Below are positions 1-8,681 of a DNA stretch of 64,000 nucleotides, piece after piece (position 1 is the first letter of the stretch; each line of letters opens with the position of its first letter). The notes below the pieces were generated by a model. It worked only from the letters and a program-made list of their open reading frames with translations, had not been told where the DNA came from and did not search any database. Source of the DNA: Seonamhaeicola sediminis (GTDB taxonomy: Bacteria; Bacteroidota; Bacteroidia; Flavobacteriales; Flavobacteriaceae); NCBI RefSeq assembly GCF_004358095.2, contig NZ_SMZJ02000005.1, positions 1 to 64,000 of the forward strand, given 5' to 3'. A program made the position numbers and the translations under genes.

Positions 1-100
1 AAAAACCTTGCTCGTATTCAGATACAACCAAACGTTTGAAGTTCTCACTGTAATTTCTTGGGGACTCTTGCTTTTTTCTTAACTGCCTTTTGTTTCCCAT
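1..100 (-). CDS. IS3-type transposase OrfA, N-terminal fragment (runs off the left edge)
   Basis: An open frame reads leftwards from ATG at 98-100 to the window edge, 33 codons. The peptide begins MGNKRQLRKKQ and contains RNYSENFKRLVVSEYE, which resembles the opening helix-turn-helix of IS3-family OrfA transposases, where a basic N-terminus leads into 'YSE-FK-VV-EYE-G'. These proteins bind the ends of the element. Only the start is inside the window, so completeness, an OrfB partner and terminal inverted repeats cannot be judged. It is transcribed in the same direction as hppA, beyond the hppA terminator. A stand-alone HTH protein is possible but less likely. Confidence 0.6.
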   Translation of the reverse strand, partial: MGNKRQLRKKQESPRNYSENFKRLVVSEYEQGF

Positions 101-148
101 AGTTCTAAATGTTATGGTCAACTTTTTTCAGGACGAGACAACACATAA

Positions 149-178
149 AAAAACCACGCCGAGAATAGCGTGGTTTTT
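149..178 (-). terminator. Rho-independent terminator after hppA
   Basis: An 11-bp perfect stem (149-159 with 168-178, AAAAACCACGC/GCGTGGTTTTT) encloses an 8-nt loop and carries A/T tracts on both flanks. It lies 32 bp downstream of the hppA stop codon. The flanking tracts could let it work in both directions. Confidence 0.8.
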
Positions 179-209
179 AGTTTTAGTTAGTCTTATTTAG
201 TTTAATCAG

Positions 210-2546
210 TTAACTCTTCTTTACAGCATCAATATTTGCCTTTACTTCAGCTTCTGTTCCTTCAAAAGTTTCATACGTAGTTGACGCTTCCCCGTTTTCT
301 GTAGTTACAACAGTAACAACCGCTTTAACTGTGCCATCATTGTTATTACTCATATTCACTTTTATTTCTTTTGAAACCTCAACCATTTCAACATCATTAT
401 TACTATTAACATCATTGTAAGCCTGAACTGCTTCATCTGATACTAAACTTGGTGCAATTACCAAAGCAACCACACTCATTAACTTTAATAAAATGTTTAA
501 TGATGGCCCTGAAGTATCTTTAAAAGGATCTCCAACAGTATCTCCAACTACCGCAGCCTTATGAGCATCGGTTCCTTTTCTACCTTCTTCTTCAATAGTC
601 TTTTTAGCGTTATCCCAAGCTCCACCAGCATTAGATTGAAAAATAGCCATTAACACACCACAAGTAGTTACACCTGCAAGTAAACCTCCTAACATTTCAG
701 CACCTCCAATAAATCCAACAGCAACTGGAACAGCAATAGCTAACAGCCCAGGCAATACCATTTCTTTAATGGACGCCTGTGTTGAAATTTCAACACACTT
801 ATCATATTCTGCTACCCCATTAGCAGCATCAAAAATCTTTCTATCGGCATCCGATGCTTTAGTCATATCAGAGTTATATTTTCTCATAACATCTAAAGCC
901 GCTTTTAATTGAGGTATATCTCTAAACTGACGACGTACCTCTTCAATCATAGCCATAGCTGCTCTACCAACTGCATTCATTGATAAGGCAGAAAACACAA
1001 ACGGCAACATACCACCAACTAACAAACCAGCCATGATTTTTGGCTGTGAAACATCAATAGCAACTACACCAGCAGTTTCCATAAAAGCAGCAAATAAAGC
1101 AAGTGCTGTTAAGGCAGCCGAAGCTATAGCAAATCCTTTTCCAATAGCAGCAGTAGTATTTCCAACCGCATCTAACTTATCAGTGCGCTCTCTAACTTCG
1201 CTTGGTAATTCTGCCATTTCAGCAATACCTCCAGCATTATCAGAAATGGGTCCATAAGCATCAACCGCTAATTGAATTCCGGTATTAGCTAACATACCTA
1301 CAGCAGCAATAGCAATTCCATATAATCCTGCATAGTGATGTGATACTAAGATAGCGGCAGCAATTAATAAAATTGGAATCATGGTAGACATCATTCCAGT
1401 TCCTAAACCTGCAATAATATTTGTAGCTGCCCCCGTTTCAGATTGCCTAACAATAGCGTTTACCGGCTTTGTTCCAGTTCCTGTGTAATACTCTGTTATT
1501 TTTCCAACAGCTAAACCAGCAATTAAACCAGCAATTACTGCAATAAACACTCCTGTAGAACCATAAGGTAAACTTGATGTATCAGCTAACATAATATCAA
1601 TAATGAAATAAGAAGCTATCACCATTAGACCTGCTGAACCAAATTCTCCAAGGTTTAAAGCTTTGTGTGGAGACCCCCCATCTTTAACCTTTACAAAGAA
1701 AGTACCTATAATAGACATGATGATACCAACTGCAGCTAATACTAAAGGTAAGTATACAGCGCCTAGACCATCAAAATTACCAGTAGTGATTAAAGCCCCA
1801 AGTACCATAGTACCAATAATAGAGCCCACATATGATTCAAATAAATCAGCACCCATACCAGCAACATCTCCTACATTGTCTCCTACATTATCTGCAATAG
1901 TTGCAGGGTTTAAAGGGTGATCTTCTGGAATACCAGCTTCAACCTTTCCTACTAAGTCGGCACCAACATCTGCAGCCTTGGTATAGATACCCCCACCAAC
2001 ACGAGCAAATAATGCAATAGATGATGCTCCTAATGAGAATCCAGAAAGCACATTAAGCACCTCATTTATTCCCCAACCCATTTCACTATAAATCATAAAT
2101 AAGCCACTCAAACCTAAAACACCTAGTCCAACAACACCTAATCCCATTACGGCTCCACCAGCAAATGCCACCTCTAAAGCTTTACCCAAAGAGTTTCTTG
2201 CTGCACTAGTGGTTCTAACGTTAGCTTTAGTGGCTACTTTCATCCCAATAAATCCTGCTAAAGCAGAACAAATGGCTCCTACAATGAAGGATACAGCCAC
2301 CATACCATTAGAACCTTCTTCACTGTTACCTTTGAAGTATAATAGGATAGCTACAGCCACTACAAAAACAGCTAAAATTTTGTATTCTGCTTTAAGAAAT
2401 GACATGGCACCATCGGCAATATTTTTGGCGATTCTTTTCATGGTATCCGTACCTTGATCCTGCTTTGAGACCCAAGCACTTTTAATAAATACGAATGCCA
2501 AAGCTACAACACCGAACAACGGTAAAAAATCAACTATAAATTCCAT
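210..2546 (-). CDS. hppA: Membrane-bound ion-translocating pyrophosphatase
   Basis: Integral membrane pyrophosphatase that couples PPi hydrolysis to cation export across the inner membrane. The 778-residue, multi-helix protein carries the catalytic motif [11 protein letters not shown] at 193-203 and the acidic stretch DNVGDNVGD at 219-227. [10 protein letters not shown] at 462-471 has Ala466 and Gly469, the pattern of K+-dependent enzymes (K+-independent ones have Lys and Thr). Glu237 in LFESYVG matches the transmembrane-6 glutamate of Na+-pumping types, so Na+ or mixed Na+/H+ transport is inferred. The last ~75 residues (about 704-778) form a hydrophilic tail rich in Asn, Glu and Thr beyond the membrane core. 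The soluble pyrophosphatase gene lies just upstream but has its own promoter and terminator. Confidence 0.97.
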   Translation of the reverse strand: MEFIVDFLPLFGVVALAFVFIKSAWVSKQDQGTDTMKRIAKNIADGAMSFLKAEYKILAVFVVAVAILLYFKGNSEEGSNGMVAVSFIVGAICSALAGFIGMKVATKANVRTTSAARNSLGKALEVAFAGGAVMGLGVVGLGVLGLSGLFMIYSEMGWGINEVLNVLSGFSLGASSIALFARVGGGIYTKAADVGADLVGKVEAGIPEDHPLNPATIADNVGDNVGDVAGMGADLFESYVGSIIGTMVLGALITTGNFDGLGAVYLPLVLAAVGIIMSIIGTFFVKVKDGGSPHKALNLGEFGSAGLMVIASYFIIDIMLADTSSLPYGSTGVFIAVIAGLIAGLAVGKITEYYTGTGTKPVNAIVRQSETGAATNIIAGLGTGMMSTMIPILLIAAAILVSHHYAGLYGIAIAAVGMLANTGIQLAVDAYGPISDNAGGIAEMAELPSEVRERTDKLDAVGNTTAAIGKGFAIASAALTALALFAAFMETAGVVAIDVSQPKIMAGLLVGGMLPFVFSALSMNAVGRAAMAMIEEVRRQFRDIPQLKAALDVMRKYNSDMTKASDADRKIFDAANGVAEYDKCVEISTQASIKEMVLPGLLAIAVPVAVGFIGGAEMLGGLLAGVTTCGVLMAIFQSNAGGAWDNAKKTIEEEGRKGTDAHKAAVVGDTVGDPFKDTSGPSLNILLKLMSVVALVIAPSLVSDEAVQAYNDVNSNNDVEMVEVSKEIKVNMSNNNDGTVKAVVTVVTTENGEASTTYETFEGTEAEVKANIDAVKKS

Positions 2547-2596
2547 ATTTTAATCAGTTAGTTTATATTAATTATTTTTCAAGGCGCTAAAAATAG

Positions 2597-2628
2597 CAAA
2601 ATTAAAGTGATAAAAAAAACCTATACAA
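2597..2628 (-). promoter_or_regulatory. Flavobacterial-type promoter for hppA
   Basis: Reading leftwards, TTG (2626-2628) is followed after 21 nt by TAATTTTG (2597-2604). This matches the Bacteroidota sigma-ABfr consensus TTG-N17-23-TAnnTTTG. The hppA start codon lies about 50 nt downstream. Confidence 0.7.
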
Positions 2629-2762
2629 ATTAAAGATTTCATATTTAATCAAGCTTTAATTTATAATATTTACAATACAATGATATATGTTAGCTTTTTA
2701 CTATTGATGAATTCAAAATAAGCACCATTATAAAACCTAACTTTTAGATTTTGAACAAAAAA

Positions 2763-2790
2763 AAACCATCTTAAAAACTTAAGATGGTTT
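2763..2790 (-). terminator. Terminator after ppa
   Basis: A perfect 12-bp stem (AAACCATCTTAA with TTAAGATGGTTT) closes a 4-nt AAAC loop, 30 bp beyond the ppa stop. It separates ppa from the hppA promoter. Confidence 0.8.
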
Positions 2791-2819
2791 ATTCAATTAT
2801 CTATAATGATTTATTTTTA

Positions 2820-3347
2820 CTAAATGACAAAAGTACGTTTTTTCTTGTGCTCACTATCTTCATATCGTTTTACACATTCATGATAAATCCGGATAGCTTC
2901 TTCTGAGTTTCCCCATCCGCCAACATCAACCTTTTTCTTTTCTAAATCTTTATATACCTGAAAAAAGTGCTCTATCTCTTTTAACCTATGCGGATTTAAA
3001 TCTGAAATATCACTTCTGTGACTCCATACTGGATCTGACACCGGAACACAAATAATTTTTTCATCTGGTCCTTTTTCATCAGTCATATGAAACACTCCTA
3101 CTGGTCTAACCTCCATTACTACCATAGGATAAGAAGGCTCTGTAGATAAAACCAAAACATCTAATGGATCTTGGTCTAAAGCTAAGGTTTCAGGGATAAA
3201 TCCGTAGTCTCCCGGATACATCATTGATGAAAACAAAGTGCGATCAAAACGAATTTTGTTTAATGTGAAATCATATTCATACTTGTTTCTACTTCCTTTT
3301 GGAATTTCAATAAGAACATCAAAAGTAAGTTCTTTTTTCTTAGCCAT
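2820..3347 (-). CDS. ppa: Inorganic pyrophosphatase, family I (soluble)
   Basis: Cytoplasmic Mg2+-dependent enzyme that hydrolyses PPi to two phosphates and so pulls biosynthetic reactions forward. The 175-residue length is typical of bacterial family I enzymes. The metal-binding signature DQDPLDVLVL and the upstream YPGDYGFIPET block are both present. It sits directly upstream of hppA on the same strand, so the cell holds an energy-dissipating and an energy-conserving pyrophosphatase side by side. A terminator and a fresh promoter lie between them, which suggests independent expression. Confidence 0.97.
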   Translation of the reverse strand: MAKKKELTFDVLIEIPKGSRNKYEYDFTLNKIRFDRTLFSSMMYPGDYGFIPETLALDQDPLDVLVLSTEPSYPMVVMEVRPVGVFHMTDEKGPDEKIICVPVSDPVWSHRSDISDLNPHRLKEIEHFFQVYKDLEKKKVDVGGWGNSEEAIRIYHECVKRYEDSEHKKKRTFVI

Positions 3348-3366
3348 AGTTTTCTGTTTTAGGCTG

Positions 3367-3397
3367 CAAAGTTACTGAACCTATTAGCTTTTAACAA
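3367..3397 (-). promoter_or_regulatory. Promoter for ppa
   Basis: TTG (3395-3397), 20-nt spacer, TAACTTTG (3367-3374), read leftwards. The start codon ends at 3347, so the untranslated leader would be very short, roughly 10-15 nt. Confidence 0.7.
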
Positions 3398-3544
3398 CAA
3401 TAAATTCTCACATTTTAATATTTTTACAAAAGCATAAAGTTGATTTAACTTCTAAAGTAATTTGTTAAAAAGCCCTATCAATATTTGCTATATTGTGAGC
3501 ATTTATTGAATCTGACTACCTCAATTATTGTGTAATTAAACGTT

Positions 3545-4135
3545 TTATGCTTCATTTCTCTGGTGTTTTCTCTTAACATAAAAGCGCAAACACAACCCTG
3601 GAAAGGTTAATTTAAACCCTTTGATAATTTAATTATTCCTCCAAATAATTACCAAACAGCAATTGGAGCTACCGGAAAAGACTATTGGCAACAACGTGCT
3701 GATTATAAAATCAAAGCCGAATTAGACGAAGTAAACAACATTCTTTCTGGTGAGGAAACCATTAATATAACAAACACACCAGATGCTACTTATGGAGGCT
3801 TTTTATCTAGATTAGATGAATCTGAAGTGAGAAAACAACTTTCCGGTAAAAATATTTACAAAGTTACCATTAAAAACATAGGTGGCTTAGTAATGCCCGT
3901 TACAATTGAATGGGTATTTACAGATGGAACGAAAGCAATAGATAAACTTCAGGCTCAAATTTGGAGGAGAAATGAATATATAGTAACACAAACTTTCGTT
4001 AAATATAAAAAGGTTGAAACCGTAAGCTTAGACCCCAATTTTGAATTTCCAGACTCAGATGTATTCAATAATACTTTTCCTAAATTAGAAAGAGCCTCAG
4101 AGTTTGAGAAATTTAAAAATAATAACCGAAAGTAG
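3545..4135 (+). pseudogene. Decayed M1-family aminopeptidase (internal deletion, stop codon)
   Basis: One frame reads through an N-terminal piece and then a C-terminal piece of a Bacteroidota M1 metallopeptidase. The N-terminal part has a signal-peptide-like stretch ending KAQTQPWKG, then WQQRADYKIKAELDEV and SGEETINITNTPD. The C-terminal part has GGLVMPVTIEW, AQIWRRNEYIVTQTF and VSLDPNFEFPDSD. In complete family members these flank several hundred residues with the GAMEN and HEXXH motifs; here they are joined within about ten residues, so the catalytic domain is gone. TAA at 3608-3610 interrupts the frame after WKG, and the likely ATG (3547) is out of frame with the signal peptide. A GTG at 3827 could still open a 102-residue fragment, but nothing suggests it is functional. 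The left boundary is approximate. Confidence 0.75.
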
Positions 4136-4162
4136 TTGAATTGGGAATAGAGTTAAAAATTA

Positions 4163-4187
4163 AAATCCATGATTAAATCATGGATTT
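4163..4187 (+). terminator. Hairpin after the M1 pseudogene
   Basis: An 11-bp perfect stem (AAATCCATGAT with ATCATGGATTT) closes a 3-nt TAA loop, 27 bp past the pseudogene stop. It is probably the old terminator. A short AT palindrome (CGATTTTTAAAAAATCG) follows at 4193-4209. Confidence 0.5.
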
Positions 4188-4306
4188 CAATTCGATTTTT
4201 AAAAAATCGCACTTTTGAACTAACTCTAAACTAATCAATTATGTGAATAAATTTTTTCTAAACAATTTTTTTCCTTTTCTTTCTACAAATATAATATTTG
4301 AATTTT

Positions 4307-4331
4307 ATATATTTTTATTTATATTTTTTAT
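4307..4331. repeat. 25-bp AT-rich direct repeat, copy downstream of the isocitrate dehydrogenase gene
   Basis: These 25 bases are identical and in the same orientation to 5986-6010 on the other side of the gene. Weaker similarity continues for about 25 nt (ATAAATAT...TTTATG). Composition is almost pure A/T, so chance or slippage is possible. Confidence 0.5.
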
Positions 4332-4406
4332 GTTATATATAAATATTATTTATGATTAAATTAAGCTCTTTACAATGTTTTTAATTCATTTATTAAAATC
4401 ATTTTG

Positions 4407-5942
4407 TTATTCACCTTGCCCTAGTGAGAACGCTCTTTTACCATTAAACTCATAAAGATTTTCAGTTTTTATAACATCCATACCCTCACTATGTAGTTTT
4501 GAAAGCAGCGCAATAATCTGCTCAAATTCTACCGGCTTATATATTGGTATTCCTCCTTCTATATCTGCATCCATAGCAACAAATCTACAACGCCAATGGT
4601 CTGTACAATAGGTTTCCTTCAAGCCTTTTGGATATACTTTTACGCCCCTGTTAGTAATCATTTTTAACTTGAGTTTGAAAGCACTAATATTAGAAAGTAT
4701 CTCTCCTATTTCTTCAGGATTTGTTCCTTTCCAATCTATAAATACATCAACCCCCAACAATTGTTTATCAGCCTCTTTGCGCTTATAATCAGGAATACTG
4801 ATTTTTCCTGTACCACTAGCCATTGTACTTTTGGGTAACTTGCTTGGTTTTTCTCCTAACCTATCTATAACAGCATCTGCAAATTCTGAGGTAGATACTT
4901 TTTTAATACTGAATTTATTGTCATAAATATCGGCAGTATGATAGCCAGCTTCTAATGTGGATAACCAAGCATTTTTTACTATATCTGCTACCTCAGTCTG
5001 CCCTATGTAGGCTAACATATTAATAGCTGCATTTAATAACCCTGAAGGGTTGGCTACATTTTCTCCCGCAATATCAGGAGCCGAACCGTGTATAGCCTCA
5101 AACATAGCAATATTCTTCCCAATATTTGCAGATCCTGCCATACCAACCGAACCACCAATTTCAGCAGCAATGTCTGATATGATATCTCCGTATAGGTTTG
5201 ATGTTACAATCACATCATAACGTTCTGGATGGGCCGCTAAGTGGGCCGCACCAATATCTATAATTTGAGATTCATTAATAATATCGGGATATTGAGCTGC
5301 AATTTCTAAGAACACTTTATGGAATAAACCATCTGTTAATTTCATAATATTGTCCTTAATCATACACGTTACTTTCTTTCTACCAAAAGCTTTGGCATAT
5401 TCAAAAGCATAACGCACAATACGCTCACAACCTGGTCTTGTAATTAGTTTTAGGCATTGAACCACATCATCTGTTTGTTGGTGCTCGATGCCTGCATACA
5501 AATCTTCCTCATTTTCACGAATAATCACTACATCCATATCAGGAAAGTTAGTTTTCACAAAAGGGTGTAAAGCATTAACAGGACGCACATTTGCAAATAA
5601 CCCTAATGATTTTCGTAAAGTTACATTAAGACTTTTATAACCTTTACCTTGCGGTGTAGTTACAGGTGCCTTTAATATTATTTTTGTATCACCAATAGTT
5701 TCCCAAGCTTTAGTTGAAATACCTGAAGTATTTCCAGATAAGTATACTTGCTCTCCTAACTCAATGAAATTGGGCTCTATATTAGCGCCTGCCGCCTCAA
5801 GGACTTTAAGTGTTGCATCCATTATTTCAGGCCCAATGCCATCTCCTTGGGCAACAGCTATTTTTACTTTGTTATTAGTTTCATTAAGCTTTTGACTTAC
5901 ACTATTCTTCTTAAAACTACCATTTAATAATTCTGCTTCCAT
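4407..5942 (-). CDS. icd: Isocitrate dehydrogenase with C-terminal extension; NAD+ use predicted
   Basis: TCA-cycle enzyme converting isocitrate to 2-oxoglutarate and CO2. The 511-residue protein has the isocitrate-binding set S-x-N-x3-R...R in SLNVTLRKSLGLFANVRP, the GDGIGPEI start, NLYGDIISD, and a ~130-residue C-terminal extension like the long Thermus-type enzymes. The cofactor loop reads HGSAPDIAGENVANP. Asp-Ile at this site is typical of NAD+-dependent members of the isocitrate/isopropylmalate dehydrogenase family, whereas NADP+ enzymes such as E. coli Icd have Lys-Tyr. Isopropylmalate dehydrogenase is less likely because of the serine-containing substrate motif and the extension. A -7-like TAATTTTG box lies at 5965-5972. 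Confidence 0.9.
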   Translation of the reverse strand: MEAELLNGSFKKNSVSQKLNETNNKVKIAVAQGDGIGPEIMDATLKVLEAAGANIEPNFIELGEQVYLSGNTSGISTKAWETIGDTKIILKAPVTTPQGKGYKSLNVTLRKSLGLFANVRPVNALHPFVKTNFPDMDVVIIRENEEDLYAGIEHQQTDDVVQCLKLITRPGCERIVRYAFEYAKAFGRKKVTCMIKDNIMKLTDGLFHKVFLEIAAQYPDIINESQIIDIGAAHLAAHPERYDVIVTSNLYGDIISDIAAEIGGSVGMAGSANIGKNIAMFEAIHGSAPDIAGENVANPSGLLNAAINMLAYIGQTEVADIVKNAWLSTLEAGYHTADIYDNKFSIKKVSTSEFADAVIDRLGEKPSKLPKSTMASGTGKISIPDYKRKEADKQLLGVDVFIDWKGTNPEEIGEILSNISAFKLKLKMITNRGVKVYPKGLKETYCTDHWRCRFVAMDADIEGGIPIYKPVEFEQIIALLSKLHSEGMDVIKTENLYEFNGKRAFSLGQGE

Positions 5943-5985
5943 GTCTTATTTTTTTTATGTAAGACAAAATTAAAACAAAGAAATG

Positions 5986-6010
5986 ATATATTTTTATTTA
6001 TATTTTTTAT
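5986..6010. repeat. 25-bp AT-rich direct repeat, copy upstream of the isocitrate dehydrogenase gene
   Basis: Identical in sequence and orientation to 4307-4331. The two copies bracket the gene, this one about 45 nt upstream of the start codon near the putative promoter. Confidence 0.5.
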
Positions 6011-6114
6011 TAAAAACATAAATATATTTTATGTGAAATTGATTTTTTCAGTAAAATAAAACAGACTAATAAATTAAAATGAGAGATAAATTTATTTCAA
6101 TTGAAACAAATCCA

Positions 6115-8616
6115 TTAAAAATTAAACCCAAAACTTCCCGTTACTCCAAATTTTCTGGCGTTTGGATATAACGCTTCATCTTTATAGTTTCCTCGGAAGT
6201 TAAAATCAATTCTAAAAACTTTAAATATATTACCAATCCCAAGCCCGTATTCATAGTAAATTTTATCGCTAGGAGCTACCAAAGGGATATTAAAAGGGTT
6301 ATTGGTTGTGCTTAAGGCCACATTTTCATCAGATATTTCTCCCCAAACGCCACGAACACTCACAATTTCTCTTAAATTAAATTTCCTTAGGAATGGAATT
6401 CTAGAAAATAAGCGTCCGTTAAAGTTATGCTCTATATGAAATGAAGTATACGTATCTGATACAAATTCATAAAAATCTAGTTGCGAGAAGGTATTGTAAA
6501 TAGAAAAGTACGATTGGTTACCGGGAATAACACTCAACAAACCAAGAGGTACTTCTCCAAAAGTCTTACCTGCTTCAATAGAGGTGGTTAACCTACCAAA
6601 GCCACCCAACTGCCAAGGTTGCACATAGGAGCATTGTACTTTGGTGTAATCAAAATCACTATTAAACATACTTCTATCTCCCCGACTAACCTGCGCAAAA
6701 ACACGCGCATAATCGTCGTTAGCATCATAACGCTCTACTCCAAAACCAGTCATTTTTCTACCTGGAAAAAAGTATAGTGACGCCGTGGTTTCAAATTGTT
6801 TAATCTCAGATGCTATACCATTTGGCGTATTGTAATCTAAAGTAAAGGTTGGTGAGGCCGACTCTAAAGTTCTATAATTAGCACCCAATCTTAAAATTAG
6901 GTTTTTAAAAGGCTCTGCTTCAATTGCAAAACTTGTAAGATTGATTGTTGTTAATTTATCATTAGCACCTGCGGTTACTACAGCTGAAGAAGCTAGACTT
7001 CGTCCCAGAACATCGGTTGAATTTGTTAAACTAGCACCCATTTGCTCAACATCACGACGATTTCCTCCAGAAATAATCAATCGGCTCTTTTTGTCTAGCA
7101 ACCACTTTCCTGAAATGCCATATTTGAATTTATCATCTCTAAATCCGTATGCTAAAAACCCTTCTAAACGCCATAAATCATTTCTACCAAAATAAGTTCG
7201 CCCTCCAGTACGCAACCTTAGCCCCTCAACTTCATTAAAACCAAAAGTTGAAAAAATGGGGCCATAATCTAGAGGTAATGTATTAAACTCTATGTATCCA
7301 GAAGATAAAATACTGCCCAGATTATACATCTGCTTAAACTTTTTAACAGTCTTTAAGGTATCTAGCATTTTATAGACCCCTTTTTCGTCTTTATTTAAAG
7401 CCTCTAAACGGTTCTTTTCCCAAAAGGCATCATCTCTGTCATAAACATCTTTGTCATAATTATAGACTTCAGCATCATAGAATTTTTTATCCTTTTGAGC
7501 ATTAAATTTATAGTTATCGTAAAGAGTGGTGCGCTTTCCATAAACGCCTCTTGATTTTTCCTTTTTACTTAAAGCAAAATCAGACATCATATAATCTCGC
7601 TTTACTAAGAAAATAGAATCATTCAATACTTCAAACTCCTGCTCAATATAAATTTCTTTTACCCAGTTTATATTCGCACTCTTTGAGGCTTGTAAGTTAA
7701 TCTCCTTAACTGCGTAGGTGGTATCTGCTACCCAAAAATCACCTTTAAAAGTGAGTTCGTTTTTACGCCTTGGGTAGTAAATAATATTAAAGCATAACTT
7801 ATTATCAATATAAGCACTATCAGACAACACATAGTTATAAGTATTGATACCCGTTCTTGATAATGGGCTTACAAAACTCTTATCAAAAAACTTAAGATAG
7901 TTATCATACACATTATAATCGGAGTATAGGTCATCAACAAAATCAATAATTACTTGATTATCATTAAACCCAGAGTTCTTATTACCTTTTAAAACTTCCT
8001 TTTCTTTGTTAATGACATTGTCACCATAAACTCTTGACGCCGCTTCATTTATAAACATGGGCAGATAAGTTTTGCCAGTAACGCGAGAGGTATCTACTTC
8101 ATTAAAAACAAACTCCATACCTCTAAATAATTTACTTTTTATCAAAGCACTATCTATGGTATTAATATCAAACTCTACTTTTTCGTATTTATCGTATTCA
8201 TATTGTTTAAAACGTCTAAGACCATTTTCTCGTTTATTTTCCCAAATTTTTCTAAGGATATCAATGGCAGGATTGTTTTTTTTAGATTGCTTTCCAGTTA
8301 ATAAAACCACAGCATCTAATTGAGCAGCTTCTTCTTTAAGTATAAATTTTAAATTGTAGTTTACTTTTTTATCCAATGAAATTTTTAAGGTTTCATAACC
8401 AATAAAAGAAATAGTTAGCACACCCCAAGTATCCTCAGACTCTAAATAAAATTTACCATTTTCATTAGTAGTTGTTCCTTCTGTAGAGCCTTGAAATATA
8501 ACATTAGCAAAAGAAATGGGTTGGTTGTATTCATCAAAAACATGACCACTCACTTTAGTTTGGGAAAACGCACTAAAGCAAATAAAGTAGAATATGCTAA
8601 GTAATCTCAACTTCAT
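6115..8616 (-). CDS. DUF5686 outer-membrane protein with carboxypeptidase-regulatory-like N-terminus
   Basis: The start MKLRLLSIFYFICFSAFSQ at 8616 gives a clean signal peptide and is preferred over the ATG 24 nt upstream. A beta-sandwich CarboxypepD_reg-like domain follows (VSGHVFDEYNQPISFANVIF through FIGYETLKI, about residues 20-100), then the long DUF5686 region. The strand-rich C-terminal half ends in GVTGSFGFNF, typical of outer-membrane beta-barrels. The protein is ~833 residues. Family function is not established; association with outer-membrane biogenesis or uptake is only a guess. It lies 65 bp downstream of pdhB on the same strand and is probably cotranscribed. Confidence 0.85.
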   Translation of the reverse strand: MKLRLLSIFYFICFSAFSQTKVSGHVFDEYNQPISFANVIFQGSTEGTTTNENGKFYLESEDTWGVLTISFIGYETLKISLDKKVNYNLKFILKEEAAQLDAVVLLTGKQSKKNNPAIDILRKIWENKRENGLRRFKQYEYDKYEKVEFDINTIDSALIKSKLFRGMEFVFNEVDTSRVTGKTYLPMFINEAASRVYGDNVINKEKEVLKGNKNSGFNDNQVIIDFVDDLYSDYNVYDNYLKFFDKSFVSPLSRTGINTYNYVLSDSAYIDNKLCFNIIYYPRRKNELTFKGDFWVADTTYAVKEINLQASKSANINWVKEIYIEQEFEVLNDSIFLVKRDYMMSDFALSKKEKSRGVYGKRTTLYDNYKFNAQKDKKFYDAEVYNYDKDVYDRDDAFWEKNRLEALNKDEKGVYKMLDTLKTVKKFKQMYNLGSILSSGYIEFNTLPLDYGPIFSTFGFNEVEGLRLRTGGRTYFGRNDLWRLEGFLAYGFRDDKFKYGISGKWLLDKKSRLIISGGNRRDVEQMGASLTNSTDVLGRSLASSAVVTAGANDKLTTINLTSFAIEAEPFKNLILRLGANYRTLESASPTFTLDYNTPNGIASEIKQFETTASLYFFPGRKMTGFGVERYDANDDYARVFAQVSRGDRSMFNSDFDYTKVQCSYVQPWQLGGFGRLTTSIEAGKTFGEVPLGLLSVIPGNQSYFSIYNTFSQLDFYEFVSDTYTSFHIEHNFNGRLFSRIPFLRKFNLREIVSVRGVWGEISDENVALSTTNNPFNIPLVAPSDKIYYEYGLGIGNIFKVFRIDFNFRGNYKDEALYPNARKFGVTGSFGFNF

Positions 8617-8681
8617 AATACAAAAAAACTTCATCAGCAATTACTTACTAATGAAGTTTATATAACGTAAAAAAAATTCTT

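Noticed and set aside
1033-2457. Several 74-85-codon frames opposite hppA
   Set aside because: They lie wholly within the strongly conserved hppA coding sequence, and the peptides show no domains.
3827-4135. GTG-started 102-codon frame as an intact gene
   Set aside because: It is only the C-terminal part of an M1 peptidase; the same frame continues upstream with N-terminal sequence and a stop codon, so it is a pseudogene tail.
4193-4209. CGATTTTTAAAAAATCG palindrome as a regulatory site
   Set aside because: Short, A/T-dominated and located after a pseudogene; indistinguishable from background.
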